DNA of 64,000 bases from positions 1 through 64,000 of the forward strand of contig DASPKX010000067.1 in assembly GCA_035627835.1 (NCBI GenBank), given 5' to 3'. Each line of letters opens with the position of its first letter. The stretch's first letter is position 1. This DNA is from DASPKX01 sp035627835 (GTDB taxonomy: Bacteria; Verrucomicrobiota; Verrucomicrobiia; Limisphaerales; SXQI01). Shown here piece by piece: positions 9,001 to 15,957 of the stretch. A program made the position numbers and the translations under genes. The notes below the pieces were generated by a model. It was not told the origin of the DNA, ran no database searches, and saw nothing but the letters and a program-made list of their open reading frames with translations.

Positions 9001-9454
9001 TGTTCTGGCCGGTTATCGCGAGACATTAGTGGGTGGAAACGCGGAGCAGGGGCGGAAGCTCTTTTTCGAGCGCGCTGATGCAGGTTGCTTGCGTTGCCAC
9101 AAAGTTCAGGGCGAAGGGGGCGAAGTGGGTCCTGAACTCGCTGGCATCAGCGCGCGCATGAGCCGCGATGTGATTCTGGAGTCCATTCTCTTCCCGAACA
9201 ATGCAATCGCGCCGGGGTTTGAGAGCGCCTTGATCAAGATGAAGAGCGGCCAGAGTTACGCCGGGATTGTGCAAGCCGAGAACGATTCAGAGATAACGCT
9301 CAATTCTCCTGAAGACGGTGTCATGAAGCTCAAGAAGGCCGAAGTGGAGTCGCGTGATAAAGGCCTCTCCGCCATGCCGGCGGAGCTAGCCACATTGTTT
9401 ACGAAACGAGAGCTGCGCGATCTCCTGGAATACCTCGCTACGCTGAAGCCGTAA
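6095..9454 (+). CDS. PVC-type heme-binding dehydrogenase (propeller - HEAT repeats - cytochrome c domain)
   Basis: The 1119-aa protein starts with a signal peptide (LLFLGLFGAATAVA). Residues about 40-490 form a glucose/sorbosone-dehydrogenase-like propeller, with DNYGDLWTGDNNGDGGD and HGLRIGPDGRLYFSIGDRG. Three calcium-loop-like segments are also present (DHNKDGVKDWRDF, DTNNDGRADRA, DQNGDGVADE). Residues about 500-960 are alpha-helical HEAT-like repeats rich in Ala, Leu and Arg. The C-terminal domain carries one covalent heme site, C998-L-R-C1001-H1002, with the PVC-specific context EGGEVGPELAGI. The family is periplasmic and probably oxidises sugars or polyols and passes electrons to heme; substrates are not established. 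The start at 6095 is chosen because the signal peptide begins there; the longer frame from 5987 adds an unlikely extension. Confidence 0.92.
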   Translation: MREFLASALARTLLFLGLFGAATAVADPGSDLVSTNAVADAESALRKFVTAPGLKVELHSSEPLLQNPVSFHFDEQGRCYVVETHRRRTSIFDIRSFPEWVDADFAFRSVADRYRFVTNTLHIGQTNYDGKLRGDHNKDGVKDWRDFEVESERVRTLFDTNNDGRADRAVTLADGFNSVVSGGAAGVLGHGSNIWFTCIPDLWVMTDQNGDGVADERKPLLSGFGVHIAFPGHDLHGLRIGPDGRLYFSIGDRGLNIRTPEGEQIVYPDAGCIMRCNPDGTEFEIVAFGLRNPQELVFDNYGDLWTGDNNGDGGDKARWVYALEGSDSGWIMGWQHLPRMGAWNSEALWELAPTNTASYILPPVAHIGRGPAGISYYPGTGLPARYANHFFMADFPGGIRSFEVVRKNGFFEITDLHDFLWGLSPVDCDFGPHRGLYVADWVQGWEKTGKGRIFRVYDPNAGIDAEEVRRLLAQGFNSKPTRELPIYLAHPDQRVRLAAQFALVDRGSAVTNILAQVLKREPSELPRFHSIWALGQIGRKDAAALDLINVFASDLNSEIRAQAVRALGELGRRTTSGSSDIRQQLVLALQDPEPRVRMFAMQSLGRVGANGASEAIISSVARNGHESVLLRHAAAHALARLKNVEALSQAAQAESKEVRLVALLALRRLEWPEIAVFLHDEDPQIVLEAARAIHDLNITNALPQLASLLGSSDLHEFAVRRAVNANYRLGRLEHALAISEFASNTNRSPALRAEAIELLAQWEKPAPRDQIVGLWRPLPSREGRPATIALRDKAALLLNEPAPAVQLATVKATSSLKLDSATPALRALVTNRAASDALRVESLKALAALKDKNLSETARAVATDPSNVVRAEAAKWQGDTAAADPLMRAAAALQKGGLSEQQEALKTLAALGKASADSLLLPWVEKLLAGDVRAELQLDVLEAARARTNASKRLEQKVAQYDAKADKRDVLAGYRETLVGGNAEQGRKLFFERADAGCLRCHKVQGEGGEVGPELAGISARMSRDVILESILFPNNAIAPGFESALIKMKSGQSYAGIVQAENDSEITLNSPEDGVMKLKKAEVESRDKGLSAMPAELATLFTKRELRDLLEYLATLKP

Positions 9455-9608
9455 CGCACGGAATGACTGAGCAGTTGACGCATCAGACACCCGGGCCAAA
9501 TCAGCGCCGTTAGGCGCGGCATATGTGTAATACGACACCCAAAAAGGAACTAAAAACCCGTGGGAGCGCCAGCAAGAATTCAAAGCAATGAGTCGGAGCC
9601 ACACCGAG

Positions 9609-9627
9609 ATGCCGCTCCTACCGGAGC
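9609..9627 (+). repeat. ATGCCGC hairpin repeat, copy 1
   Basis: ATGCCGC leads into a GCTCC/GGAGC stem (9614-9618 and 9623-9627) with a 4-nt loop, followed by TT. It is paired with the copy at 9659; the stem base that differs is compensated on the other side. Confidence 0.55.
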
Positions 9628-9658
9628 TTTCTCGTTATGGGGCCCAGGTACTACAAAT

Positions 9659-9676
9659 ATGCCGCCCCTCTGGGGC
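9659..9676 (+). repeat. ATGCCGC hairpin repeat, copy 2
   Basis: ATGCCGC leads into a GCCCC/GGGGC stem (9664-9668 and 9672-9676) with a 3-nt loop, followed by TT, exactly as in copy 1. T to C on the left arm matches A to G on the right arm. A CTAC lies just upstream (9651-9654). Confidence 0.55.
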
Positions 9677-9805
9677 TTCGGCGGCGTCCTGGCGGTCTGT
9701 CGCGCAACGCTAGACGAGTGTCGCATGTCCACACCTGAGCCAAGCGCTCGGGAATGGCTGTGCGGGCGCTACCGTCATCCAGGGGCGGACGGCTTGCGGT
9801 TCTTA

Positions 9806-9819
9806 ATCTGCGTTAATCT
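9806..9819 (+). repeat. ATCTGCGTTAATCT dispersed repeat, copy 1
   Basis: This 14-nt sequence is identical to 37061-37074. Both lie in gene-free DNA just outside a gene (here past the parA stop). It is too long to recur by chance in 64 kb very often, but only two copies were seen. Confidence 0.5.
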
Positions 9820-9841
9820 TGGAATGTCCTCTTCTTCCCCC

Positions 9842-10633
9842 TTACGCTGCTTTATCCAAAGCCTGCTTGCGGGCCAGCAATTCATTCGCGAGCACTTGAT
9901 ACGCCGACGCTCCCACGCTGTACTTATCGTAGTAAATAATCGGCTTGCCGAAGCTTGGCGCTTCCGCCAGGCGGGTGGTCCGAGGAATAACCGTGTCAAA
10001 AACGGCCTCACCGAAATGCTGCCGCACTTCACCGACCACTTGTTGTGACAAGCGCGTGCGGCCATCGAACATGGTCATCACCACCCCGAGCAAGGTGAGG
10101 TTCGGATTCAAGCCCGAGTCGCGAATCTGGCCGATAACGCGGTTGATGGAGCTGATCCCTTCCAGCGCGTAGTACTCGCATTGCAACGGCACAATTAAGT
10201 AATCCGCTGCCGTGAAAACATTCAATGTCAGGACGCCCAGGGCGGGAGGACAATCGATAACGATCACATCGAATTGGCCGCTCTCCTGCACCGGGTCCAA
10301 CGCCAGCTTCAGGCGCTGCAAGTGATTCTCCACTCGTGACAGCTCCACTTCCGCGCCGCACATGTCCAATTCGCTGGGGACAATTGAGAGGCGCTCGTAA
10401 GCAGTTGGCTTGATTTTATCCCCCAACGTCGCTTCACCTAAAAGGGCGGCATATGCGCTCGCGCCCTCCGTCTTTTCCAGGCCGAGACCGCTGGTGGCGT
10501 TGGCTTGCGGATCCAAGTCGATGAGAAGCACGCGCTGCTCCAATTCTGCCAGGCAGGCAGCCAGGTTCACAGAGGTGGTTGTTTTCCCGACGCCACCCTT
10601 CTGATTGGCAACAGCTATCACTTTCGTCCGCAC
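9842..10633 (-). CDS. parA: ParA/Soj-type chromosome partitioning ATPase
   Basis: The 263-aa protein has the deviant Walker A motif QKGGVGKTTT at residues 11-20, then LLIDLDPQANATSGLG and DVIVIDCPPALGVLTLN, the standard ParA/MinD signatures. This ATPase would move or position DNA with a ParB partner, which is not in the window. The open frame extends upstream to 10855, but that extension reads through a GA-rich intergenic repeat and overlaps miaA. I therefore place the start at GTG 10633, which gives MRTKVIAVANQKGG, the usual Soj opening. No clear Shine-Dalgarno sequence precedes it. It is transcribed divergently from miaA. Confidence 0.92.
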   Translation of the reverse strand: MRTKVIAVANQKGGVGKTTTSVNLAACLAELEQRVLLIDLDPQANATSGLGLEKTEGASAYAALLGEATLGDKIKPTAYERLSIVPSELDMCGAEVELSRVENHLQRLKLALDPVQESGQFDVIVIDCPPALGVLTLNVFTAADYLIVPLQCEYYALEGISSINRVIGQIRDSGLNPNLTLLGVVMTMFDGRTRLSQQVVGEVRQHFGEAVFDTVIPRTTRLAEAPSFGKPIIYYDKYSVGASAYQVLANELLARKQALDKAA

Positions 10634-10699
10634 GAAGGAGGATGTACGACGCAGGATACCGAAGTTCAACTGAAATGAGCTGCCGGATGAACCCTCCTG

Positions 10700-10744
10700 T
10701 TTCTTCTTTCCTTCTTCGCGCTCTTCGTGTTCTTCGTGATTCAT
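10700..10744 (-). repeat. GA-rich dispersed repeat, copy 1
   Basis: Read on the minus strand this is ATGAATCACGAAGAACACGA and onward, a run of CACGAAGA-like units that would encode MNHEEHEEREEGKK. It is related to 27469-27512, where the same ATGAA...CACGAA units appear on the plus strand. It lies between the parA and miaA starts, so the peptide it would encode is probably not part of ParA. Confidence 0.6.
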
Positions 10745-11768
10745 TAAATCTTCCAGCCCAGAGCGCGAGAAGCGGATCATCATCGCAGGCCCCACCGCCG
10801 TTGGAAAAAGCGCCCTCGCGCTGAAGTTGGCCGAACGCTTGGGAGGGGAAATCATCTCTGTCGATTCGATGCAGGTTTACCGCGGGCTGGACATAGGAAC
10901 GGCAAAACCTTCAGCCGAGGAGCAAGCGCATGTGCCGCATCACTTGATTGACGTTGCCGAACCCCACGAGACCTTCGACGCCTCACGCTTCCTCAACCTC
11001 GCTTTGGCTGCAGAAGCTGACATTCTCAGGCGAGGCCGAGTTCCAATCTTCTGCGGAGGGACAGGGTTGTACTTTAAAGCTTTGCTGGAGGGTCTTGAGC
11101 CAGGCGTGGGGGCTGACCCGGTGTTTAGGGAGAGCCTTGAGGCCCTCGACAACCATCAACTCAGTGCGCGACTTCGCGAGTTGGATCCCGTGGCCTATGA
11201 AAGGATCGATCGCTCTAATCGCCGTCGGCTAGTGCGGGCGCTGGAGGTAATTCACCTGACGGGGCGGCCCTTCTCAGAGCAGCGCAGAGACTGGTCTGCA
11301 GAGCCGGAAGAGCAGCCGCTGGCGCTGAACCCATCTCACGTCGGCTTGGATCGGGAGCGCGACGACCTCTACACCCGCATCAACGAGCGAGTGGATGCGA
11401 TGTTTGCACGAGGCTTGGTGGAGGAAACTCAACTCCTGATGGGTCGTGGGCTCTCACAAAATGCAACCGCGATGCAAGCCATTGGTTATCGGCAAGTGGT
11501 GGAGCACTTGGAAGGAAAGCGATCGCTCCATGAAACGGTTGAGGCGGTGAAGACCGCCACCAGACGCTTTGCGAAACGCCAGCTCACCTGGTTCCGCAAT
11601 CAGATGAACCTCCGCTGGTTCCAGCTAACGGACGCAACGACCGGTCGCGAGGAGCGTGAGTCGCGGCCAGCTCGTCCATCGAAGGTTTCCTTGCAACAGC
11701 TCGTTAACGAGCTGACCGCCGATTGGTCACCGTTTTTGCCCGAGCAGAAGCGCAACCACGGGAATTAG
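10743..11768 (+). CDS. miaA: tRNA dimethylallyltransferase MiaA
   Basis: MiaA transfers dimethylallyl to N6 of A37 in tRNAs that read UNN codons. The P-loop GPTAVGKS, the substrate motif SVDSMQVYRGLDIGTAKP, GGTGLYFKALLEG and the tRNA-contact region AMQAIGYRQ are all present, giving a full-length enzyme (about 315-340 aa). The start is odd. Between the in-frame stop TGA (10737-10739) and the P-loop there is no ATG, GTG or TTG. The first TTG (10827) would delete the P-loop. ATT at 10743 is the only known rare start codon at a sensible place, giving 341 aa beginning KSSSPEREKRIIIAGPT; an ATC near 10775 is another option. The 3' end overlaps the convergent gene at 11727 by 42 nt. Confidence 0.85.
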   Translation: MKSSSPEREKRIIIAGPTAVGKSALALKLAERLGGEIISVDSMQVYRGLDIGTAKPSAEEQAHVPHHLIDVAEPHETFDASRFLNLALAAEADILRRGRVPIFCGGTGLYFKALLEGLEPGVGADPVFRESLEALDNHQLSARLRELDPVAYERIDRSNRRRLVRALEVIHLTGRPFSEQRRDWSAEPEEQPLALNPSHVGLDRERDDLYTRINERVDAMFARGLVEETQLLMGRGLSQNATAMQAIGYRQVVEHLEGKRSLHETVEAVKTATRRFAKRQLTWFRNQMNLRWFQLTDATTGREERESRPARPSKVSLQQLVNELTADWSPFLPEQKRNHGN

Positions 11769-12101
11769 AATTCCCATTCCAAGCGCAAGCCAGACAGGCC
11801 AGCTCCGGCGCAGCGACTTAAAAGCGAGAACCAGCCCGAGGACAATTGTGACCACCAAAGCGATCGACATGATGGCCACCAGCCATTGGAAAAGCTGCGG
11901 TGAATACGCCTCGACTTCCTTGCTGGGATAAACCGCATCCACGTGCACCGATGTGAGCTTTGAAAGGAGATCCTCCTGCTCGCCCAATGACTTGTTTCGA
12001 TTCGCGGTAAAAGTTTGGTACCAGCCAGTCAGGACAAAGAAGAGCAAGAGCGGCGTGAAAAAGCAGCTCAGGTAAAGATGCCAAATGCGGATCTTGCGCA
12101 T
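11727..12101 (-). CDS. Small membrane protein, PepSY-TM-like
   Basis: The 124-aa protein has three hydrophobic segments: LYLSCFFTPLLLFFVLTGWY near the N terminus, a second around residues 70-92, and a third at WLALGMGILIPVVALLL. The opening KIRIWHLYLS with a Gly-Trp-Tyr exit from helix 1 recalls PepSY-associated transmembrane proteins, but the PepSY domain itself is absent. The family is therefore not certain. It starts 1 nt after the stop of the LysM gene, so the two are almost surely co-transcribed. It is the last gene of the minus-strand run that begins at 14753. Confidence 0.72.
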   Translation of the reverse strand: MRKIRIWHLYLSCFFTPLLLFFVLTGWYQTFTANRNKSLGEQEDLLSKLTSVHVDAVYPSKEVEAYSPQLFQWLVAIMSIALVVTIVLGLVLAFKSLRRSWPVWLALGMGILIPVVALLLGQKR

Positions 12102-12102
12102 C

Positions 12103-12744
12103 TTATTGCGGGCCCGGAACGGGAATCAGGATCTTTTTACCGGCAAAAATGCGTTCCGGCTTCAGCCCTGGGTTAGCCTGCAGAACCTGTTGCACAGTTA
12201 TGCGTTTCTTCCCGTTTTTCTTAAAGTCTTCATTGTAGGCGTTCACTATGTCCGAGAGCGTGTTCCCCGGCTCCACCACGTAGGTGTAGTACTCCTGATT
12301 TGGATCGACCGGCGGCGGGACTGGCTTCTTCTCCTCTTCCTGTTGCCGCCTTTGTGGCCGCGATTCCAAAGCGGCAAAGCTGTTCGCGGTTGTGTTCGCG
12401 AGCTTTTCCAGTTGCTCCAACACTAACTTCCGGTCCGACTCCCGCTTCGAATCAATCTCCTGCATTTTTTCCACGAGCTTGCGCAAGTCTTCGCGTGTGG
12501 CGTACTTAGTCTGCGCCTGGGTGTGCTGAAGATTCTCGTCACGCAGCCGGGCCACCTCGGAAGCCAGGTCGCTGGTGCGTTTTTGGAGCGCGCGATACGC
12601 GTCCTTCATATCCTCCAGCTCCGCGACCATACGCTTGTAGCGCTCTTCAAAATCGCGCCGTTCGGCCAGGGCGGCGGTGTCATCCGCCGCCATTGCGGCA
12701 AAGGAAAAGAGAAATAGGAAAACTGAGAGAACCAGACGTCTCAT
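12103..12744 (-). CDS. Secreted coiled-coil LysM-domain protein
   Basis: The 213-aa protein has a signal peptide (MRRLVLSVFLFLFSFAAMA). A charged helical region of about residues 25-120 with heptad character (ELEDMKDAYRALQKRTSDLA) is probably a coiled coil. A Pro-rich linker (EKKPVPPPVDPNQ) follows, and a C-terminal LysM module begins YVVEPGNTLSDIVNAYN and ends RIFAGKKILIPVP. LysM binds peptidoglycan, so the protein should sit in the periplasm attached to the wall. The layout recalls YbgF/CpoB-like organisers, but no TPR is seen. Start 12744 replaces a longer frame from 12867 because the signal peptide begins there and the extension would overlap the upstream gene. Confidence 0.85.
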   Translation of the reverse strand: MRRLVLSVFLFLFSFAAMAADDTAALAERRDFEERYKRMVAELEDMKDAYRALQKRTSDLASEVARLRDENLQHTQAQTKYATREDLRKLVEKMQEIDSKRESDRKLVLEQLEKLANTTANSFAALESRPQRRQQEEEKKPVPPPVDPNQEYYTYVVEPGNTLSDIVNAYNEDFKKNGKKRITVQQVLQANPGLKPERIFAGKKILIPVPGPQ

Positions 12745-12787
12745 GCCTTCGACGATATATCGCGTCAACCCCAGTGCAAGAATGAAC

Positions 12788-13090
12788 CTACCGCATCTTC
12801 GGAGGTTGGGTTGGCACGCGGTAAAAGAACCAAAACAACCCCGCGGCTTCCAAAATCGTTGCTCCAAAATACAAAAATCCTTTGCTCAACGGAAACAACG
12901 TCCCCACTCCGACTCCAACTCCGGTCAACAAAACCAGCCGACGGCGGACCTGCTGGGTCACACGCCAGGCGTCGGGATCAAAACCGTCTTCTTTGACATA
13001 CTCAATAAGGCAGAAGATCCCCAGAAACGCCCCGACCAGGAGGGCGGAACCGGCTCCGACGGCTGAGAATATGGAATCGACGACGTCCAT
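12788..13090 (-). CDS. Small two- to three-helix membrane protein
   Basis: The 100-aa protein has hydrophobic segments GSALLVGAFLGIFCLIEYV, LVLLTGVGVGVGTLFPL and FLYFGATILEAAGLFWFFY. A charged stretch between the first two, EDGFDPDAWRVTQQVRRR, probably faces the cytosol. I do not recognise a family. It begins 6 nt after the Nudix stop and ends 44 nt before the LysM gene, so it belongs to the same operon. Confidence 0.7.
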   Translation of the reverse strand: MDVVDSIFSAVGAGSALLVGAFLGIFCLIEYVKEDGFDPDAWRVTQQVRRRLVLLTGVGVGVGTLFPLSKGFLYFGATILEAAGLFWFFYRVPTQPPKMR

Positions 13091-13096
13091 GCCAAA

Positions 13097-13639
13097 TCAC
13101 TGCCAAACACCAGAGGCGTTCCGAGCGAAATGAATGCCGGCAAAAACCTTCGGGTCAATCAGCGTCCCCGCTCGTATGCGTTCAAACAACCACTCATCCA
13201 CTCTGGCGAAATCCACTTCGTGCACAGTGATGTTCTCGTGCGCATGCCCTCCTCCGGCGCCAGTTCGCGTCAAACCGGTGGCCACGAAAATGGTGATTAA
13301 TTCAGAGGTGAGTCCCGCAGAAGAGGGGCCCGTCATGATCTCCCGAACGAGCGCTGGCTCGTAACCGGTCTCCTCTTCCAACTCGCGCGCGGCCGCTGTG
13401 GCCAACGACTCCTGTTCCGAGCCGGGCTCATCGCCCGCAATCCCGGCGGGGAGTTCGATGACATTCTTTCCGCAGGGGACGCGGAATTGTTCCGTGAGCA
13501 AGAGTTTGTTCCCAGCCGTTATACCCACCACTACCACTGCTCCGGTAGCGTCAACACGATCCGCGAACTCCCAACGGCCTCTCTTCCGGAGGGCCAGGTG
13601 CTTCCCACAATAAAGCGTAAAGATCTCTTCAGAGTTCAT
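13097..13639 (-). CDS. Nudix hydrolase, ADP-ribose pyrophosphatase-like
   Basis: The 180-aa protein carries the core of the Nudix box (RELEEETGY), after ELPAGIAGDEPGSEQES. The fold and the preceding PCGKNVIELPAG are typical of ADP-ribose pyrophosphatases, which hydrolyse ADP-ribose to AMP and ribose 5-phosphate. Aligning the box puts Glu where the first conserved Gly (G of Gx5E) usually stands, while the metal-binding REx2EE part is intact. It is a cytosolic housekeeping enzyme, third gene of the run that begins at 14753, 35 nt after the TatD-like gene. Confidence 0.9.
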   Translation of the reverse strand: MNSEEIFTLYCGKHLALRKRGRWEFADRVDATGAVVVVGITAGNKLLLTEQFRVPCGKNVIELPAGIAGDEPGSEQESLATAAARELEEETGYEPALVREIMTGPSSAGLTSELITIFVATGLTRTGAGGGHAHENITVHEVDFARVDEWLFERIRAGTLIDPKVFAGIHFARNASGVWQ

Positions 13640-13674
13640 GCTTTATGAATAGGCTGACTTCGAAGGTCTGCGAA

Positions 13675-14481
13675 TCAGCTGGCCAGCTTGAATTTCGGGC
13701 TCTGGGACATGAATTGGGCGGGATTTCGGAACACCATCTTTTCGATCAAGTCAGCTGTATGCCCCCGCCGCTTCATTTCCAACGCGGTCCGTGGCACCGC
13801 CAGCGGCACACTCACGCCCCAGTCGCAGGCGCTATTCATCCAAAGCCGCTCGTTGCCGTACACCTCAATCATATCAATCGCCCGCGCCGGGGTGCATTTC
13901 GATTCGGGATAGAGCGTCATCCCGGCCCAGAAGCCCTGGTCCAGCACCATCCCAATGGTGTGCTCCTCCACGTGATCGATAATGACTCGTTCCGGCTTCA
14001 TCCGTTTGTCACCTTTTAGGGCGTCGATGATAAGGCGGGTTCCCTTCAGCTTGTCTTCAAGGTGAGGGGTGTGGATGAGGATCAACTGGTCTCGGCTGAG
14101 CGCCAGTTCGAGGTGTTCCTCGAAAATTTTCAGCTCGTTGCGGCTATTCTTGTTCAGCCCGATCTCGCCGATCCCAAGCACGCCCGTTTTATCCAGGAAT
14201 TGCGGAATGATCTGAATCACCTCGCGGGCCAGCCCCATGTCTTCGGACTCCTTGGGGTTAATACAAAGCCATGAGAAATGCTGAAGCCCGAAGCGCGCCG
14301 CGCGTTTCGGCTCATGCTCTGTTAGCTGGCAGAAATAATCATAGAAGCCATCCACTGAACTGCGATCGAAGCCCGCCCAAAAGGCGGGTTCGCACACAGC
14401 CACGCATCCCGCGGTGGCCATGTCCTGGTAATCGTCCGTGGTCCGGCTGACCATGTGGCCGTGGGGTTCGATGTAGCGCAT
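13675..14481 (-). CDS. TatD-family metal-dependent hydrolase
   Basis: The 268-aa protein begins MRYIEPHGHM, the HxH metal motif (H7, H9). It continues with GIGEIGLNKNSRNE (Glu ligand), LILIHTPH and RVIIDHVEEH (His ligands) and NSACDWG (Asp), the TIM-barrel amidohydrolase pattern of TatD. It differs from the classical TatD DNases and looks closest to the TatD-like hydrolase of ebo clusters as I remember it. No other ebo gene (EboA, UbiA-type prenyltransferase, EboD-F) is in the window, so that link is weak. The start at 14481 (ATG) is preferred over a TTG at 14487 and lies 2 nt after the stop of the upstream small gene. Confidence 0.85.
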   Translation of the reverse strand: MRYIEPHGHMVSRTTDDYQDMATAGCVAVCEPAFWAGFDRSSVDGFYDYFCQLTEHEPKRAARFGLQHFSWLCINPKESEDMGLAREVIQIIPQFLDKTGVLGIGEIGLNKNSRNELKIFEEHLELALSRDQLILIHTPHLEDKLKGTRLIIDALKGDKRMKPERVIIDHVEEHTIGMVLDQGFWAGMTLYPESKCTPARAIDMIEVYGNERLWMNSACDWGVSVPLAVPRTALEMKRRGHTADLIEKMVFRNPAQFMSQSPKFKLAS

Positions 14482-14483
14482 AC

Positions 14484-14753
14484 TCAAGCAGCCTTTGATG
14501 GATACGCGCCCACAGCGCCCTTTGTCGTGGCAGTGGGGATCGGTTCGGTAGAAGGATCACTCAGGGCCAGAAGCACCCGCTTCGTTCGGTCAGCGCCAGG
14601 CTTGTCCAGCTCTCGCAATGCTTGTTGAAGGGCGGCGTGCCGGAAGTCCGCTTCGCCTGTGCTTCGCTCCACGCGATCCAGAAACGCCGCGAGATCGATC
14701 AACTTCGACCGCGCCTCCATAAAGTATAAATCCAGAGCCTGTTGCCGAGTCAT
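14484..14753 (-). CDS. Small conserved-looking protein of unknown function
   Basis: The 89-aa protein begins MTRQQALDLYFMEARSKLID and is mostly helical and charged, with a disordered Pro/Thr-rich tail. A clear ribosome-binding site (GAGAGGAG) stands about 7 nt before the ATG at 14753, and the gene is tightly followed by the TatD-like gene (2-nt gap), which supports it as real. The open frame extends to 14870 but that part overlaps the divergent ldhA start region. I do not recognise the family; it may be a partner of the hydrolase. Confidence 0.68.
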   Translation of the reverse strand: MTRQQALDLYFMEARSKLIDLAAFLDRVERSTGEADFRHAALQQALRELDKPGADRTKRVLLALSDPSTEPIPTATTKGAVGAYPSKAA

Positions 14754-14868
14754 AGCCGCGCTCCTCTCTCGAATTCGGGCGCAACCCACTTTACGCCCGC
14801 GCGGCGTGGACCGACAAGCAAAACGCTGCCTCTTGCGAAGCATCCATGGAGGAGGAAACATATCACGC

Positions 14869-15876
14869 ATGCAGGGAGTTTTGAGGGTTGCCGTTTACGA
14901 CACCAAGCCGTACGACCGCGAGTATCTGTCGCAAGCCGCAGGCACAAAGATACAGTGGGACTTCCACGAATTCCGCCTTGCTGCGGCCACGGCTTCTACG
15001 GCTGCCGGCGCAACGGCAGTCTGCGTCTTCGTGAATGACAAGGTGGACCGCGCCTGCCTTGAACGCCTCAAGGAGGCAGGGGTGAAACTCATCGCGCTTC
15101 GATGCGCTGGCTTTAACAACGTGGATCTGGCCGCAGCTAAAGAACTCGGTTTAAATGTCATTCGAGTACCGTCCTATTCCCCTCATGGCGTCGCGGAGCA
15201 CGCGGTGGCCTTGCTCCTCTCCCTAAACCGAAAAATCCATCGCGCCTACAACCGAGTCCGCGAGCATAACTTCTCCCTCACCGGCCTTGTAGGTTTCGAT
15301 GTTTACAAAAAAACGGTTGGCATAGTAGGCACCGGCAAGATCGGCAAGGTCGCCGCCCAGATTTTTAAAGGGTTTGAGGCAGACGTGCTCGCCTACGATC
15401 CACACCCGGACCAAGTCTGGGGCGCCGAACGCCAGATTCGCTACGTTGGCCTGAAGGAGCTTCTCGCCCAGAGCGACATCATCTCGCTTCATGTCCCGCT
15501 GACTTCTGACACGCACCACTTGATCCGCCATGAGACGGTGCCCCAACTCAAAAAGGGGGTCGTCATCATCAACACCGGCCGTGGCAAGCTCATCCAGACC
15601 AGCAGCCTGATCGAAGGCTTAAGCTCCGGCCACATTGGCGGCGTGGCCCTGGACGTTTACGAGGAGGAGGAAGGCATCTTCTTCGAAGACCATTCCGACG
15701 ACATCCGCCGCGACGACCAACTCAGCCACCTGCTGAGCTTCCCTAACGTCCTCGTCACCTCGCACCAGGCCTTCCTCACCCGCGAGGCTTTAGGCGAGAT
15801 CGCCCGGGTGACCGTTGAAAATCTCCTTAATGCCTCCGACTCCGTAGCCTACGCCGAAGGCACTCAACTGGCTTAA
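14869..15876 (+). CDS. ldhA: Fermentative D-lactate dehydrogenase
   Basis: The 335-aa protein is a D-isomer 2-hydroxyacid dehydrogenase that resembles E. coli LdhA along its length: VPSYSPHGVAEHAVALLLSL, RAYNRVREHNFSL, the NAD fold GIVGTGKIG, VIINTGRGKLI (substrate Arg), DVYEEEEGIFFEDHSDD and TSHQAFLT (catalytic His). It reduces pyruvate to D-lactate with NADH in the cytosol, regenerating NAD+ under low oxygen. The start at 14869 has GGAGGAGG about 11-12 nt upstream; the longer frame from 14659 overlaps the divergent small gene and is not needed. It is a single gene, followed by a short gap before the kinase. Confidence 0.94.
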   Translation: MQGVLRVAVYDTKPYDREYLSQAAGTKIQWDFHEFRLAAATASTAAGATAVCVFVNDKVDRACLERLKEAGVKLIALRCAGFNNVDLAAAKELGLNVIRVPSYSPHGVAEHAVALLLSLNRKIHRAYNRVREHNFSLTGLVGFDVYKKTVGIVGTGKIGKVAAQIFKGFEADVLAYDPHPDQVWGAERQIRYVGLKELLAQSDIISLHVPLTSDTHHLIRHETVPQLKKGVVIINTGRGKLIQTSSLIEGLSSGHIGGVALDVYEEEEGIFFEDHSDDIRRDDQLSHLLSFPNVLVTSHQAFLTREALGEIARVTVENLLNASDSVAYAEGTQLA

Positions 15877-15957
15877 GTCCACAATGGCTTCGTTCATGGA
15901 ATCCCCCATATGACCCTAGGGTTCCAGCGATGGTGCTTCGCCCGTAATGTGTGACGC

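Larger units (their letters stand above)
9455..9841. other. Non-coding interval with short dispersed repeats
   Basis: No credible gene is seen in these 387 bases between the heme protein and parA. The interval holds two related hairpin elements (9609-9627 and 9659-9676) and a copy of the ATCTGCGTTAATCT sequence (9806-9819), which recurs at 37061. Confidence 0.7.

Noticed and set aside
13097..13639. Nudix box possibly broken at the first Gly
   Set aside because: Only one non-catalytic position differs; the metal-binding core RELEEETG is complete, so the enzyme should be active.
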